In this document: positions 35,409 through 44,781 of the stretch, piece after piece | Numbering within the stretch: the stretch's first letter is position 1 | Layout of the letters: every line of letters starts with the position of its first letter | Origin: an uncultured Eubacteriales bacterium | Lineage (GTDB): Bacteria > Bacillota > Clostridia > Christensenellales > Aristaeellaceae | NCBI GenBank assembly: GCA_902777335.1 | Contig: CACYTF010000027.1 | Location: 1-51,717 of the forward strand | Direction of reading: 5' to 3' | DNA: 51,717 nt | Position numbers and translations under genes: made by a program | Notes under the pieces: generated by a model | What the model saw: only the letters and a program-made list of their open reading frames with translations | Told to the model about the DNA's origin: nothing | Database searches by the model: none

Positions 35409-36497
35409 TCAGTTTTTCGTCTCCAGCAGCGCCTTCACGCCCTGCACAGCCGCTCGCTTTTTACCGTCCCTCGGGTGGCAGTAACGATCCGCCGTGGTCT
35501 TGAAGTCTGTCTGACCGATGATGGCCTGGATCGTCTTGACATCCGCGCCGGCATCATACAGCATCGTCGCGTACGAGTGCCGAAAGACGTGTGGACACGC
35601 GCCGTGCATATTCAGCGTTCGTCGGATGCGCTCCATGCGCCGCCGATGCATGGACAGCGTGGTTGGCTGTTCGCCGCCCAGCACGAAGCCTTCTGTCCCC
35701 AGAGGCTTCAGATAGTCAAGCAGCATGGGCATGATGGGAATATCGCGCACACCGCTTTCGGTCTTGGTGGTGCCGATGTAGGGCCCGTTTGCGCCCTTTG
35801 GGAAGGTTACGTTCCGCCGGACGTGAATCACACCCCTTGGCAGGTCAATGTCCTCCCAGCGCAGCCCCAGCACCTCGCCGCGCCGCATCCCCGTGAAGAT
35901 CAGCAGCGCCTGGAAGCGTCGGTCATCGAGGTTGTCGAGGACGCAAATGTGATCGATAATGTCCTTCACATCCTCCACCGGCAGGGCGTTCCGCACGGTC
36001 TTTTTATAGCTGGGGTTGGTGATGCGCCGATCGTCCGCGGGATTCCTGTCGATCAACCCGTCCCGCCGGGCCGACTCGAGGATCGCCTTCAGCAGCATCA
36101 GTATGTCCTGTATCGTTTTACGCGCCCGATCCTTCCGGGTATTCAGGAACTCCTGTATCTCCCTGGTCGTGATCCGATCGACGGGCACATCGCCCCACCT
36201 CTCATACAGGTGCGCGTTCAGCACCGTTCGATAGCCGCCCAACGTTGTGGGCTTGATCTTCCCCACCTTGTAGGTGGCGAGCCATTCCTCCGCGTAATCC
36301 CTGAATGTCGGCGCTTACTTTACCGGCAGCGGCTCCATTGCCTCGCCGCTCACAAACTCACCTCTTCGCGCCGAGTTCAGGATCGCTCGCACAATGCTGT
36401 CGGACAGTTCAATCTCTGTCCTCCCGCTCACCTGCTGCACCACTGGGCTGCCGTCGTCGTTGAAACCCACGCAGACCCGCGCTCTATGCTTTACCAT
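35409..36497 (-). pseudogene. Tyrosine recombinase (integrase), interrupted by an in-frame stop codon
   Basis: Site-specific recombinase of the phage/ICE integrase family, about 361 residues if read through. It starts at ATG 36497 (MVKHRARVCVGFNDDGSPVV) with GGAAGGAG upstream. A single TAA at 36315-36317 follows PLPVK; translation in the same frame resumes with APTFRDYAEEWLATYK, the normal start of the core-binding domain. Catalytic residues after the stop: Arg in GMRRGEV, Lys in TKTESGVRD, HVFRH box and Tyr in ADRYCHP; the usual GH before the Tyr helix is GQ (GQTDF). The stop removes the N-terminal arm-binding part from the catalytic part; a restart at GTG 36266 is possible but has no good ribosome site. 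The gene points at the tRNA-Met end, as in elements inserted there. Nonsense mutation (AAA to TAA) is the simplest reading. Confidence 0.85.
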
Positions 36498-37019
36498 CGT
36501 CAGTTCTCCTTCCTCCGGTAAAGGCATTTGTGTTTCGCCTGTACAGTTTTCAAGGAGCCCCGGGCTTCCCGTCCATGATTGTATCACATTTGCCTGCGCC
36601 ACGCAAATCGCCATGACGCGGGTCAGCCGTTGCTCAATGCGCCGTAGTCTGGCATCGTCCCAAGCGTCCGAATCCTCATGTTTTCCTTCATTTGTACCAT
36701 CGTTGTTGCCGGAGCGTCCCGTTTCCGCATATTCCAATGCCGCCCGCGTATTCTCGGTAGCGGTATCCCTGGCCGTCTGTCTTTGGGCCACCTCATCATC
36801 TCCGCGCTATATTTCCATATATGGATCATCACGCTTTTTCCCTCGCTTTCGTCTGATAATCTGAACGAGCCTGTCCTTTCGCTCACGCTTCTGTCACCAT
36901 CACCTCCCGGCATGAACAAAACAAAATAAAAAGCCCTTCACTTATAAAGCCGAAAAAACGGCATGTCTACAACCGTAAATCAGAAATTTAACAAATCACG
37001 TTCCTTCACGGCCTTTGAA
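36498..37019. other. Stretch between integrase and Avs-like gene, two doubtful short reading frames
   Basis: No confident gene. One frame from GTG 36791 (GGAG 8 bases upstream) runs without a stop into the integrase start in the same frame and encodes a charged, helical segment (ARLRRIEQRLTRVMAICVAQ); it may be a short gene or an N-terminal extension. A second, 36623-36886 minus, would give 87 basic residues and lies near a near-perfect GGGAGGTGATGG ribosome site at 36897-36908, but its spacing is poor. From 36927 to 37019 the DNA is AT-rich without visible features. Confidence 0.4.
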
Positions 37020-37048
37020 TTGCAACTTTCCCCCATCTTTGATATAAT
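37020..37048 (+). promoter_or_regulatory. SigA-type promoter of the Avs-like gene
   Basis: TTGCAA, 17 bases, TATAAT, 38 bases before ATG 37087. Confidence 0.82.
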
Positions 37049-37086
37049 CAATTCATAGCTACGATTTTGAAATGAGGCATGTTGAC

Positions 37087-40000
37087 ATGGCACGCATTAC
37101 CATTATCAAAGACAAAATACGTCAAATGAATCAGGCGAGTTTTCAAATCATGTGTGATGATTATCTGAACAAAAAAGGATATAAAAACATCGTTTCATTG
37201 GGAACAATGACAGGCGCTGAAAAAACAACGCGGGGAACGCCTGACACTTATGTCTCATTCTCGGACGGGAAATATACATTTATTGAATATACTGTCCAAC
37301 AAAAATCTGTGGCAAAGAAAATAAAAGAGGATATAGAAAAGTGCCTTGATGAGAACAAAACAGGAATAGCTCATGACTTGATCTCAAAAATAGTATACAT
37401 CCATAATTCATCAAATTTTGCAGCGAAAGATGATCTTTCGCTTAAGGAATATTGTATGTCTTTTGGTATCCCTCTCACTCTGATAGGAATAGACACGCTT
37501 GCAGCGGACCTCATGCAGCATTTCCCATCCATTGTCTATGATCATTTAGGAGTATCCTTTGATACCAGACAAGTTCAAGGAATAGACGACTTTGTCGAAC
37601 AGTATGACAATAACAAAACAGTAGCTCCCCTTGATACTGTTTTTATGTTCCGCGAAAAAGAGATGGAACAAGTTGCTGAAAAACTGGAAGCTGTAAATAT
37701 AATCATAATCACTGCGCCTGCTGGAACAGGCAAAACTCGTTTTGCCCTTGAATATGCCAGGAGGCATGCACAAGAGCATAATGAACAGATTATTTGTATC
37801 CATAATCAAGGCTTGGTAATTCACGAAGACTTCCACATGACGTTTGAAGATCCCGGAAGCTACTTTGTCATCATTGATGACGCCAATCAATTATCGGATT
37901 TAGACATGATTATCCGTCTCTTCAATTTGTTTCCAAGTGATCATATATACAAAATCCTGATTACTGTTCGTGATTACGCAAAAGAGAGAGTCGGAGAAAT
38001 TTTGAACAAGATAGTAAGGTATGACTTGATCGAACTACATCCACTAACTGATGACGAGATAGGGAAATTGATTAAGCAGCATTTTGGAACATTGAATCAA
38101 AAGTGTCTTGATCGTATCGTTGTAATCTCAGACGGAAATCCCAGAATTGCAATGCTGGCGGGTAAAACCGCCATGGAGGCAAACACACTTGATTCCATCA
38201 GGGACGTTTCCGATCTATACGATGCCTATTATGGATCAGCTCTTCGGGAATCCACCATTCCCGAAAACTCAACCCGTTTGATCAGCGCGGGCATAGTGGC
38301 ATTCCTTGGCGTTATTCACCTGGAACACATCGTTCCCATCTATAAAATGCTTGAAAGCAAAGGCATTTCCGAAACAGTATTCAGAGCAGCGATGCAGGAA
38401 CTGCATTCTGCGGAGATGGTTGACATATCTCATGATACAGCCGTCAAGATATCCGACCAATGCCTTGCGGATTACATCTTAAAATATGTTTTTTGCGACA
38501 GAAAACTCATCTCATTGGGAGAGATGATTCTTACATGTCTTAAGCCTTACCATGGACGCACAATCCGCGCTATAAATATGCTCTATGGAAAATATCAGAA
38601 TAACGAAATGCGCGCTTTCCTTGATGAAGAAATCAGGAAGGTATGGAATCAATTGAAGGCCGAACAGTCAGATTTGTTTTGGGATTTTTTAAAAGCCTTC
38701 TTCCCTGTAAACCCTTTGGAGACATTGGTGATTCTGAAAGAAAAAATCCATCAAGTTAACCGCATTTCTATACCCGCAAGTCAGATTGACACCAATGATG
38801 GGAAGAACAATGTCAGCATCAGTGACGACTATATTGCCATATTGAGTGGTTACAGCGGAACCACAAGTCTTGATGCCGCTTTGGATTTATTCTTTGCCTA
38901 CTATTTGAAGAGGCCTGATCTGTATATGCAGTTTTACCATTCCTCATGTAATTCTTATGGAATCAACAAGGGTTCCCATGAAAATGGCTTTTATACACAA
39001 CTACACTATATCCAAAAAGCATTCCAGTATTCTGAAAACTGGAACAATGATTATATAGTAATTCTATTTCTGGAAGTCATGCAAAATTTCCTCAAACTGC
39101 ATTTTGAACCAGTTGAAAATGGCCGGAATAATAACTTGGTTATCTATCAAATTCCGCTCTATCCATCTGAGGCAACTGCTGCTTACCGCAATCTTGCTTG
39201 GTCACATCTCATCGCCATCGCTCGGATGGGTAAGCAACACGATAGACTGCGTGAACTGCTAAAAAACTATGGAGACCGTACTGAAGAATGCAGCTTTGAT
39301 GTGGTCAAGAATGATGCTCCTTATGTTTTCCAGATTATCGATCTGGTCTTGTCAACAGATTGTTTGTTGGATTGCCTGATGGTTAAGAATATATCGGAAA
39401 AACTAATGCGCATCGGTATCGATACCTCGATTCTCGGTCCCTATCTGTCTGGCGAAAAGATAGAAAAATTCCACATCCTTGTTGGTCCGGACTGGAGGAA
39501 AGATACTCCATATGATGAAATGCAGAAGCTCCACCGACAGAACATCGAAGGGTACTTTAATGGTTCAAAGAACCGAGCTGAGACATTCAACGATCTATAT
39601 GAAATATCCCGTGAACTGATACCGCAGGATTATGGTATCGTTACCGGCATCAACTATGCTTTGGAAGAACTGTCATCTGATCAAGAGGGGTTTGTTGCCG
39701 TGGTAAAAAAGATCATGTCCAGCGCAGAGCCCGGTGGAATCAATCTTTCTTTCATAGTGCACACTTTATTCAAATTCATGTGTCCCGCAGAAGTGAAGTA
39801 TATAGTCGATAGCTATGCAGACACCCAAAGAGATATTTGGATGTATCTCTATTTTCTGGAAATGCCTTCAGAACTGATTGACGAAGGGATTGTTCGTGAG
39901 CTCTATACGTTTTTAACGGAAGAACAACCGGATTTCTCAAAGGGCATTCCCATGAGAAACCATCGCTTCCTGGAAAAATACACGATCGTTGATGGCAAGG

Positions 40001-40821
40001 TCTTTGTAAAGGCAACAGAGATATTATTTGGCAAGCGCATTCAACAACCTTATCTTGTAATAAGCTACTTTGGAGGAATGTTCGGAGACAAGAAGAACCC
40101 TTCGAAAATTATTAACGCTTATTCTGATAGCATTCAACTACTATGTGACCTGTACATTTTTCTGTATGTGTCAGGCTGGAATATGGATCATGATGGCATA
40201 TATCTCTGCAAGCTACTGGATGCTGATCTTGGTATGATAGAAAAACTTGCCGATGCCATCATCGAATTTAAAAGGCGTAATCCATACAATGACACCGATA
40301 CGCGTTTTTGTGCTCTGTTTTACACAGATAAATATATTGAAACAATATCCTATATAGTGGATAAAGTCATTGAACATACTGAATACTCGACTATTTTTGT
40401 TCCTGACACATTGTCCGCATTTTTCCTGATTCCGCAGAAAAAACCTGACATCATCGACTTGCAGCAGCAATGGGTAACAACCTATATCAGACGATATGCA
40501 ATGAACACCGAAAAAATGGAGTGTGTCTTTCGTACTGTCGCAAACCACAGATTCGATATGATGAAAAGCTGTGTGGCTGCATTCATAGAGCGTAACAAGG
40601 ATTTCGATGTTTTCAAGAATTTGGTGATTACACCGACATCATATGAAGCATTCGGCAGTTTTGTTCCTCATTATTCCAAATGTATTGAAGTTTTAAAATC
40701 ACTGCTTCCGCTCTTCACGGATATTGATACTATACAACATAAGTATGCGGTTGAGCAGGAAATCGAGGTATATAAAAGAAGAATAAGGGAAGAGGAAATA
40801 TCCAATATCATCACTGGATGA
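37087..40821 (+). CDS. Avs/STAND-like P-loop NTPase with nuclease-like N-terminal domain
   Basis: Probable anti-phage protein, 1244 residues. Residues about 1-110 resemble a PD-(D/E)xK restriction-type nuclease: FQIMCDDYLNKKGYKNI, then TRGTPDTYV and YTFIEYTVQQKS. The core is D...ExT, with Thr where Lys is usual. A P-loop NTPase follows: Walker A TAPAGTGKTRFALEYARR (about 214-231) and Walker B YFVIIDDANQL (about 260-270). The rest, about 400-1244, is mostly helical without known motifs and could be the ligand sensor, as in antiviral STAND proteins. ATG 37087 is chosen for GAGG 9 bases upstream; an in-frame ATG 15 bases earlier lacks a site. It is AT-rich compared with the chromosome and stands alone between a promoter and a shared terminator, beside a restriction system. 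Family assignment is by architecture only. Confidence 0.75.
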   Translation: MARITIIKDKIRQMNQASFQIMCDDYLNKKGYKNIVSLGTMTGAEKTTRGTPDTYVSFSDGKYTFIEYTVQQKSVAKKIKEDIEKCLDENKTGIAHDLISKIVYIHNSSNFAAKDDLSLKEYCMSFGIPLTLIGIDTLAADLMQHFPSIVYDHLGVSFDTRQVQGIDDFVEQYDNNKTVAPLDTVFMFREKEMEQVAEKLEAVNIIIITAPAGTGKTRFALEYARRHAQEHNEQIICIHNQGLVIHEDFHMTFEDPGSYFVIIDDANQLSDLDMIIRLFNLFPSDHIYKILITVRDYAKERVGEILNKIVRYDLIELHPLTDDEIGKLIKQHFGTLNQKCLDRIVVISDGNPRIAMLAGKTAMEANTLDSIRDVSDLYDAYYGSALRESTIPENSTRLISAGIVAFLGVIHLEHIVPIYKMLESKGISETVFRAAMQELHSAEMVDISHDTAVKISDQCLADYILKYVFCDRKLISLGEMILTCLKPYHGRTIRAINMLYGKYQNNEMRAFLDEEIRKVWNQLKAEQSDLFWDFLKAFFPVNPLETLVILKEKIHQVNRISIPASQIDTNDGKNNVSISDDYIAILSGYSGTTSLDAALDLFFAYYLKRPDLYMQFYHSSCNSYGINKGSHENGFYTQLHYIQKAFQYSENWNNDYIVILFLEVMQNFLKLHFEPVENGRNNNLVIYQIPLYPSEATAAYRNLAWSHLIAIARMGKQHDRLRELLKNYGDRTEECSFDVVKNDAPYVFQIIDLVLSTDCLLDCLMVKNISEKLMRIGIDTSILGPYLSGEKIEKFHILVGPDWRKDTPYDEMQKLHRQNIEGYFNGSKNRAETFNDLYEISRELIPQDYGIVTGINYALEELSSDQEGFVAVVKKIMSSAEPGGINLSFIVHTLFKFMCPAEVKYIVDSYADTQRDIWMYLYFLEMPSELIDEGIVRELYTFLTEEQPDFSKGIPMRNHRFLEKYTIVDGKVFVKATEILFGKRIQQPYLVISYFGGMFGDKKNPSKIINAYSDSIQLLCDLYIFLYVSGWNMDHDGIYLCKLLDADLGMIEKLADAIIEFKRRNPYNDTDTRFCALFYTDKYIETISYIVDKVIEHTEYSTIFVPDTLSAFFLIPQKKPDIIDLQQQWVTTYIRRYAMNTEKMECVFRTVANHRFDMMKSCVAAFIERNKDFDVFKNLVITPTSYEAFGSFVPHYSKCIEVLKSLLPLFTDIDTIQHKYAVEQEIEVYKRRIREEEISNIITG

Positions 40822-40844
40822 CGCATACTACTACAGGGTTTTAG

Positions 40845-40912
40845 GGGCAGAGCCCCTAAGCACTTTGGCTCATTTGAGCCACGGCATTCGGATATCCGAA
40901 TGCGATGCTTGC
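40845..40912. repeat. Chain of short palindromes after the Avs-like gene
   Basis: Three adjacent hairpins: TTAGGGGC-AGA-GCCCCTAA, TGGCTCA-TT-TGAGCCA and GCATTCGGATATCCGAATGC. No gene is present up to 40983. They may be mRNA 3'-end structures or a repeat element. Confidence 0.7.
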
Positions 40913-40983
40913 CAGATCATACCCAAAGGAGAGTGCGCCTTCGAAGAGTATGAGCAGCCATATCAGCGCACTGCTGTTTACAT

Positions 40984-41022
40984 AAAATTAACCTTGTGTC
41001 ATTTGACACAAGGTTAATTTTT
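40984..41022. terminator. Bidirectional terminator between the Avs-like gene and hsdR
   Basis: Arms AAAATTAACCTTGTGTC / GACACAAGGTTAATTTTT around ATTT, with A-run and T-run on the two sides, so it can end transcription from both convergent units. Confidence 0.88.
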
Positions 41023-41041
41023 TGATTTAAAATCCCATTTG

Positions 41042-44000
41042 CTATACCGCCATCACATTGTCCGTCCACAGCTCGCACTGTGTCATGACTGTTTGGATCG
41101 CGTCGTCGTAGCCCTCCGGTGGATACTTGTACTTCTTGAGCAGGCGCTTTATCATCATGCGCATCTTGGCGCGGGCGGATTCCCGCTTCTGCCAGTCGAT
41201 GGTCTTGTTTCGGCGCAGGGTTTCCGTCAGCTCGCGGGTCATATCAATCAGCTCACTGTTTTCGTAGAAGTCCTTGACGGCCTCCGGCTTGGTCAGCGCG
41301 TCGTAAAAGGCTATTTCCTCCATCGTCAAGCCCAGCTTTTCGCCCTCGCTGCGCGCCTGCTGAATCTGTTTCGCCAGCTTCATCATCTCGGCGATGACCT
41401 CTTCATTGGTCAACATGCCGTTGAGGTAGCGGTTCAGGGTCTCCTGCATGATGACGCTGAACTTTTCCGACTTCACCACGTTTGTCCGGCGGAAAACGTG
41501 AATCTGCTCCTTGATCAGCTTTTTCAGAATTTCCACCGCCAGATTCTTCTCCTTCATCCGGGAGATATCCTCCAGAAACTTCGGGTCGAACAGCGAAAAC
41601 TCAGAGTGCACGTCGGAGAATAGGTTGATGACGCCGTCGCTCCTGATACTCTGCTTCAACAGCTCGTTGATGCGGGCGTTCATCTCCGGCAGGGAGATCC
41701 TGTGCCCCTCGCCACCGTTCATCAGCCGCACCACCAGCACGCGGACCGACTCGAAGAACTGTGCTTCAAAGCGCGCATCCGCCGGCGCGATGGACGCGCA
41801 CAGCGACAGCGACTGTCTGAGCATCAGCGCTTCCTTGACGAAATCTTCCTTTTCCCGCTGCTTGTCCTGCGCGACGATGTAGTTGACGCCGCCGGTGATC
41901 GCCCTCGCCCGCTGCAGATCGCTGCCGGTCATGAACAGCGAATAGTCGTAGCCGTGGAATAGATCGCGGCAGACGGACAGCTTTTCCATAAACTTCGGAT
42001 AGGCCGCCTTGGAGATGTCCGTGTCGCCATAGTTGCTGCGGTCGCGCTTGGTGTAGTCGCTCATGGCCTGCTTGAGCGCCTGCGCGATACCCACATAATC
42101 CACCACCAGGCCGCCTTCCTTGTCCCTGTAGACGCGGTTCACGCGCGCGATAGCCTGCATCAGGTTGTAGCCCTGCATGGGCTTGTACACATACATCGTG
42201 GCGAGGGACGGCACGTCGAAACCCGTCAGCCACATATCCACCACGATGGCGATTTTCAGCGGGCTGTCGTCGTCCTTGAACTGCTGCGCCAGCTGGTCCC
42301 GGTGGGTCTTGTTGCCGATGACCTTTCGCCAGTCCTCCGGGTCCTTGTTGCTGTCGGTCATCACCACGGCGACCTTCTCGCCCCATCCGGGCCGCACCTC
42401 CAATATGCGCCGATAGATCTTCATGGCGATGGCGCGGCTGTAGGCCACGATCATGGCCTTGCCCGTCAGCAGGCCCGTGCGGTAATTCTCGTAGTGATCC
42501 AATATGTCGTCCACGAGGGAGCGGATGGTGTTCTCGTTCCCCAGCACGGCCTCCATCTGCCCCAGCTCTCGCTTGCTCTTTTCGATGACCTCTGGGTCGG
42601 CGTTGTTCGCCATCAGGTCATACTCCGCGTCGATCAGCGCGAGGGTCTGCTCGTCCAGCTTCAGCTTCATCACGCGGCTCTCGTAGTACACGGGCCGCGT
42701 CGCGCCGTCCGCCACAGCCTGCGTCATGTCGTAGACGTCGATGTAATCGCCGAACACCTCGCGGGTGCTGCGATCCTTCAGCGAGATGGGCGTGCCCGTG
42801 AAGCCGATGAACGTGGCGTTGGGCAAGCTGTTGCGGATGATCCGCGCCGTGCCCACCACGCGATGGGTGGACACCACTTCCCCCGCGTCGTTTTTCACGA
42901 GCTTCACCTTCTCCGTCAGGCCGTACTGCCCGCGGTGCGCCTCGTCGGCCATGACCACGATGTTCTTCCGCTCCGACAGGCACTCGAAGGACTCCTCGAA
43001 CTTCTGCATCGTGGTAAAGATGATGCCGTTGGCGACCCTGCCGCCCAGCCACGAGCGCAGGTGCTCGCGGCTCTGGGCCTGCACAGGCTCCTGGCGCAAA
43101 AAGTCCTTGCAGCGGGCGAACTGCGCGTACAGCTGGTTGTCCAGGTCGTTCCGATCGGTCAGCACCACGATGGTCGGGCTGTCCAGCGCCTCCTGCAGCA
43201 GATGGGCATAGAACACCATCGACAGGCTCTTGCCGCTGCCCTGCGTGTGCCAGAACACGCCGCCCTTGCCATCACCGTCCCCGGACGCCGCGCGGCGCGT
43301 GGATTCCACGGCCTTCTTCACGGCGAAATACTGGTGATAGCCCGCCAGTATCTTATTGCGCTTCGCGCCCTCGCTACTGAAACAGATGAAGTTTTTGAGG
43401 ATGTCCATCAGCCGCGCCTTCTGGAACATGCCCTCGAAGAAGGTGTCAAACGCGGCGAAGGCGCCGTCTTCCTGCTCGCCGTCCCGCGTCTTCCACTCCA
43501 TGAAGCGGTCCTCGCCGCTGGTGATGGTGCCGGCCTTGCTGACCAGCTGATCGCTCATCACGCAGATGGCGTTGTAGACAAACAGCGAGGGAATCTCGTG
43601 CATGTAGTTGCGCAGCTGCAAATAGGCCTCGCTGGCGTCGGTTTCCTCGCGGGAGGGCGATTTCAGCTCCATGATCACCACGGGCAAGCCGTTCACAAAC
43701 AGCAGTATGTCGGGTCGCTTGGTGCTGTTTTCCACCACCGTCCACTGGTTGGCGACGATGAAGCTGTTGTTCAGGGGCGCGTCGTAGTCCGCCAGGCGCA
43801 CGACGGCGGAGCGCTCCTCCCCGCCCACAAAATACCGTACGGGCACGCCCGCCTGCAAATACTCCATGAATGCCGCGTTCTTCTGCACGAGCTCGCCGAT
43901 CTCGAAGTTGCGCAGCCGGTGCAGCGCGTCCTGTATGGCGTCCTCCGGCAGCGTCGGGTTCAGCCGCCGCAGGCTCTCCTCCAGCACGGCGTCGTAAAGC

Positions 44001-44110
44001 GGGCTGGTGAAGTCCCGGTTCACATCCGGCCCGTACACATGCACCCAACCCATCTCCTCAAACAGGGCGATGATGGCGTTTTCATAGGCAGCTTCGTTGT
44101 AGGTGAGCAT
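41042..44110 (-). CDS. hsdR: Type I restriction enzyme, HsdR (endonuclease and translocase subunit)
   Basis: Motor and nuclease subunit that translocates and cuts unmodified DNA when joined with HsdM and HsdS. The 1022-residue product is of normal length. The N-terminal nuclease motif is PDILLFVNGLPVVIMELKS (Asp, Glu, Lys; about 130-150). Helicase motifs follow: HTQGSGKSLSMV (motif I, about 288), VLTDRNDLDNQ (Ia), MADEAHRGQYG (motif II), GFTGTPI (motif III), VVDMWLTGFDVPS (V) and NLMQAIARVNRV (VI). GGAGG lies 7 bases before the ATG. It is the last gene of the leftward restriction operon. Unlike the block upstream of it, it is GC-rich like the chromosome. All catalytic motifs look intact. Confidence 0.96.
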   Translation of the reverse strand: MLTYNEAAYENAIIALFEEMGWVHVYGPDVNRDFTSPLYDAVLEESLRRLNPTLPEDAIQDALHRLRNFEIGELVQKNAAFMEYLQAGVPVRYFVGGEERSAVVRLADYDAPLNNSFIVANQWTVVENSTKRPDILLFVNGLPVVIMELKSPSREETDASEAYLQLRNYMHEIPSLFVYNAICVMSDQLVSKAGTITSGEDRFMEWKTRDGEQEDGAFAAFDTFFEGMFQKARLMDILKNFICFSSEGAKRNKILAGYHQYFAVKKAVESTRRAASGDGDGKGGVFWHTQGSGKSLSMVFYAHLLQEALDSPTIVVLTDRNDLDNQLYAQFARCKDFLRQEPVQAQSREHLRSWLGGRVANGIIFTTMQKFEESFECLSERKNIVVMADEAHRGQYGLTEKVKLVKNDAGEVVSTHRVVGTARIIRNSLPNATFIGFTGTPISLKDRSTREVFGDYIDVYDMTQAVADGATRPVYYESRVMKLKLDEQTLALIDAEYDLMANNADPEVIEKSKRELGQMEAVLGNENTIRSLVDDILDHYENYRTGLLTGKAMIVAYSRAIAMKIYRRILEVRPGWGEKVAVVMTDSNKDPEDWRKVIGNKTHRDQLAQQFKDDDSPLKIAIVVDMWLTGFDVPSLATMYVYKPMQGYNLMQAIARVNRVYRDKEGGLVVDYVGIAQALKQAMSDYTKRDRSNYGDTDISKAAYPKFMEKLSVCRDLFHGYDYSLFMTGSDLQRARAITGGVNYIVAQDKQREKEDFVKEALMLRQSLSLCASIAPADARFEAQFFESVRVLVVRLMNGGEGHRISLPEMNARINELLKQSIRSDGVINLFSDVHSEFSLFDPKFLEDISRMKEKNLAVEILKKLIKEQIHVFRRTNVVKSEKFSVIMQETLNRYLNGMLTNEEVIAEMMKLAKQIQQARSEGEKLGLTMEEIAFYDALTKPEAVKDFYENSELIDMTRELTETLRRNKTIDWQKRESARAKMRMMIKRLLKKYKYPPEGYDDAIQTVMTQCELWTDNVMAV

Positions 44111-44146
44111 AGTATAACCTCCAAAGCCAATATTGTTGCACCTGTT

Positions 44147-44746
44147 TTATGGTAGTGGCTTCGGGTTTAACAGATACAAGCCACGCAGATAGTTAAATGA
44201 AAAGTATGAACATAGATTGGTTGATAACTCTTTTTTTGCTGGTTGGTTGGTACTATTCTTATCAACTTCTTGAGAGCCATATAATTCTATTACAAGTAAG
44301 GATGCAAGCGCATAAATACAGTTCCTAAGATTCGCTTCCTCAAAATTCACATATCGGTTATGTTTTATATCCGTATAGCCTGTCCACCAATCAATTCCAT
44401 CAACTTTATTTGTTGTTGGGTTTTTCTTCCAATTCTTTAGTGGTTGAATGCTGATATGTGGCAACTCCACTTCTGCGCTTCCAATATTCGGACAATACAT
44501 AAGAATACAATCTGTAATCTGGCGTATATCGGCTTTAGAAGTGTTGAAATTACTATCAAAATACTCACATAACTGCTTGCTGACGTTTTCAAATTCAACT
44601 GATGCAGAAAGCAGAATCATGGCAAATTCATTTGAAAAAGTATTTCCATTGATGAAATCCCCGTTACCGTCGGTTTTATCATCTACAAACTGAATTGTAT
44701 TCTCAAAACGACTACAGAGATTGCAGAAATATCTCCAATTATTCAC
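44147..44746 (-). CDS. HEPN-like uncharacterised protein in the restriction operon
   Basis: No firm family. The 199-residue protein is acidic, AT-rich in coding sequence and mostly helical. Its pattern, a helix with EFAMILLSASVEFENVSKQL, then WWTGYTDIKHNRYVNFEEAN and NCIYALASLLVIELYG, resembles HEPN-type or AbiV-like proteins found near defence genes. The canonical HEPN catalytic Rx4-6H motif is not evident; HNRY is the nearest polar cluster, so ribonuclease activity is only a possibility. The only upstream in-frame start is GTG 44746, with a weak ribosome site, preceded by TGA and TAG; a later ATG is conceivable. It sits between the DUF4238 gene (36 bases away) and hsdR (36 bases), and is presumably cotranscribed. 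Confidence 0.65.
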   Translation of the reverse strand: MNNWRYFCNLCSRFENTIQFVDDKTDGNGDFINGNTFSNEFAMILLSASVEFENVSKQLCEYFDSNFNTSKADIRQITDCILMYCPNIGSAEVELPHISIQPLKNWKKNPTTNKVDGIDWWTGYTDIKHNRYVNFEEANLRNCIYALASLLVIELYGSQEVDKNSTNQPAKKELSTNLCSYFSFNYLRGLYLLNPKPLP

Positions 44747-44781
44747 CTGCTATCATATGTCAGCATAGTTATCCCCCCCCG

